NCBI GenBank assembly: GCA_030831725.1 | Contig: JAURKN010000004.1 | Location: forward strand, 1-14,005 | Direction: 5' to 3' | Source: Ferruginibacter sp. | GTDB lineage: Bacteria; Bacteroidota; Bacteroidia; Chitinophagales; Chitinophagaceae | Length of the DNA: 14,005 nucleotides | Part shown: positions 13,264-14,005 of the stretch, piece after piece | Layout: the number at the start of each line of letters is the position of its first letter | Position numbering within the stretch: the first letter of the stretch is position 1 | Notes under the pieces: model-generated | Database searches by the model: none | Seen by the model: the letters and a program-made list of their open reading frames with translations, nothing else | Told to the model about the DNA's origin: nothing | Program-made: the position numbers and the translations under genes

Positions 13264-14005
13264 TTAATCCGCCTTTTGATTGTACATGTCTTCATAATAT
13301 TTCTGATACGCACCGCTTGTCACATTGTTGAGCCATTCTGCATTAGCCAAATACCAGTCTATGGTTTTGGAGAGTCCTTCTTCAAACTGAAGAGAAGGTG
13401 TCCAACCCAGTTCATTTTTCAATTTTGTGGCATCTATAGCATATCTGAGATCGTGTCCTGCTCTGTCTGTTACATAGGTGATCAGTTTTTCGCTCGTACC
13501 TGGCTCCCTGTTCAATTTTTGATCCATCTGTTTGCATAGTGTTCTCACCAGATCAATATTGGTCCACTCATTGTGTCCACCGATATTGTAGGTTTCTCCG
13601 ATTTTTCCGGTATGAAAAATCACATCAATCGCACGAACATGGTCTTCGACATACAGCCAGTCGCGTACATTCTCGCCTTTGCCATATATGGGCAGTGGTT
13701 TTTGGTGAATGATGTTATGTATACAAAGCGGAATCAGTTTCTCAGGAAAATGATAGGGCCCGTAGTTGTTTGAACAGTTCGAAATTTTGACCGGCAAATG
13801 ATAGGTGTGATAAAACGCCCTGACAAAATGGTCTGATGATGCTTTCGAAGCTGAATATGGACTTCTGGGATCGTAAGGGGTTTCTTCGGTAAAGAAGCCC
13901 TCTTTTCCAAGACTGCCGTAGACTTCATCCGTAGAAATATGGTAAAAAATCTTGCCATCATGATTTCCTTTCCAATGATTTTTGGCCGCATGGAGCAGAT
14001 TGACC
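13264..14005 (-). CDS. rmlB: dTDP-glucose 4,6-dehydratase (5' end outside window)
   Basis: Second enzyme of the dTDP-deoxysugar pathway, an extended short-chain dehydrogenase that turns dTDP-glucose into dTDP-4-keto-6-deoxyglucose using bound NAD. The frame is open through the window edge; 246 C-terminal residues are present and about 100 residues, including the N-terminal NAD-binding glycine motif, are missing. In the visible part, STDEVYG (codons near 13935-13915) supplies the catalytic Thr, Asp and Glu, and PYSASK (near 13860-13843) the Tyr-x3-Lys pair. Further down come NNYGPYHFPEKLIPL, ENVRDWLYVEDH and YNIGG, all typical of RmlB. It is the first visible gene of the minus-strand unit rmlB-rmlA-GT2. 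Confidence 0.96.
   Translation of the reverse strand, partial: VNLLHAAKNHWKGNHDGKIFYHISTDEVYGSLGKEGFFTEETPYDPRSPYSASKASSDHFVRAFYHTYHLPVKISNCSNNYGPYHFPEKLIPLCIHNIIHQKPLPIYGKGENVRDWLYVEDHVRAIDVIFHTGKIGETYNIGGHNEWTNIDLVRTLCKQMDQKLNREPGTSEKLITYVTDRAGHDLRYAIDATKLKNELGWTPSLQFEEGLSKTIDWYLANAEWLNNVTSGAYQKYYEDMYNQKAD

Overview
The window looks like a piece of chromosome from a member of the Bacteroidota. The evidence is a fused two-domain lycopene cyclase (CrtYcd type), a CrtD/CruF/CrtZ carotenoid set typical of marine and freshwater Bacteroidota, TAnnTTTG-type -7 promoter boxes placed sensibly upstream of several genes, almost no Shine-Dalgarno sequences, several TTG starts, and moderately AT-rich DNA. 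I see no mobile element, CRISPR array, tRNA or rRNA, and no gene-free stretch longer than about 260 bases.

Region 1 (1-2772, + strand) is the 3' part of a carotenoid operon: the C-terminal part of a CrtI/CrtD-family desaturase (best read as CrtD), a CruF-like 1',2'-hydratase, a CrtZ beta-carotene hydroxylase and a CrtYcd lycopene beta-cyclase. All four are joined by short stop/start overlaps. Together they predict a monocyclic hydroxylated xanthophyll of the saproxanthin/myxol/flexixanthin kind: one end cyclised and 3-hydroxylated, the other hydrated and 3',4'-desaturated. The phytoene synthase and phytoene desaturase are not in view.

Region 2 (2847-6810) is a patchwork of short convergent and divergent units: a GT2 glycosyltransferase with a Rossmann-like C-terminal extension (+), a MurG-like glycosyltransferase (-) that overlaps its 3' end, a bicistron of a 44-residue lipoprotein and an 82-residue unknown protein (+), and a class I aminotransferase (-) whose stop codon abuts the last of these.

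Region 3 (6811-8116) is a divergent promoter region followed by adenylate kinase (adk) and a DUF1569/DinB-like protein. Region 4 (8237-11090) is paaZ, the ring-opening bifunctional enzyme of aerobic phenylacetyl-CoA catabolism, plus an enoyl-CoA hydratase/isomerase. No other paa gene is in the window, so this is either a satellite locus or the edge of a larger cluster.

Region 5 (11105-14005, - strand) is the end of a surface-polysaccharide locus transcribed right to left: rmlB (5' end cut by the window), rmlA, then a GT2 transferase of the rhamnosyl/galactofuranosyl type. The first two make dTDP-4-keto-6-deoxyglucose for rhamnose or related deoxysugars; the last is a plausible user of such a nucleotide sugar.

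Most of the window is recognisable metabolism. The points most worth checking are the missing canonical start of the MurG-like gene, the unannotatable small lipoprotein, the altered catalytic motif in the GT2 of the rml locus, and the dyad in the adk leader.
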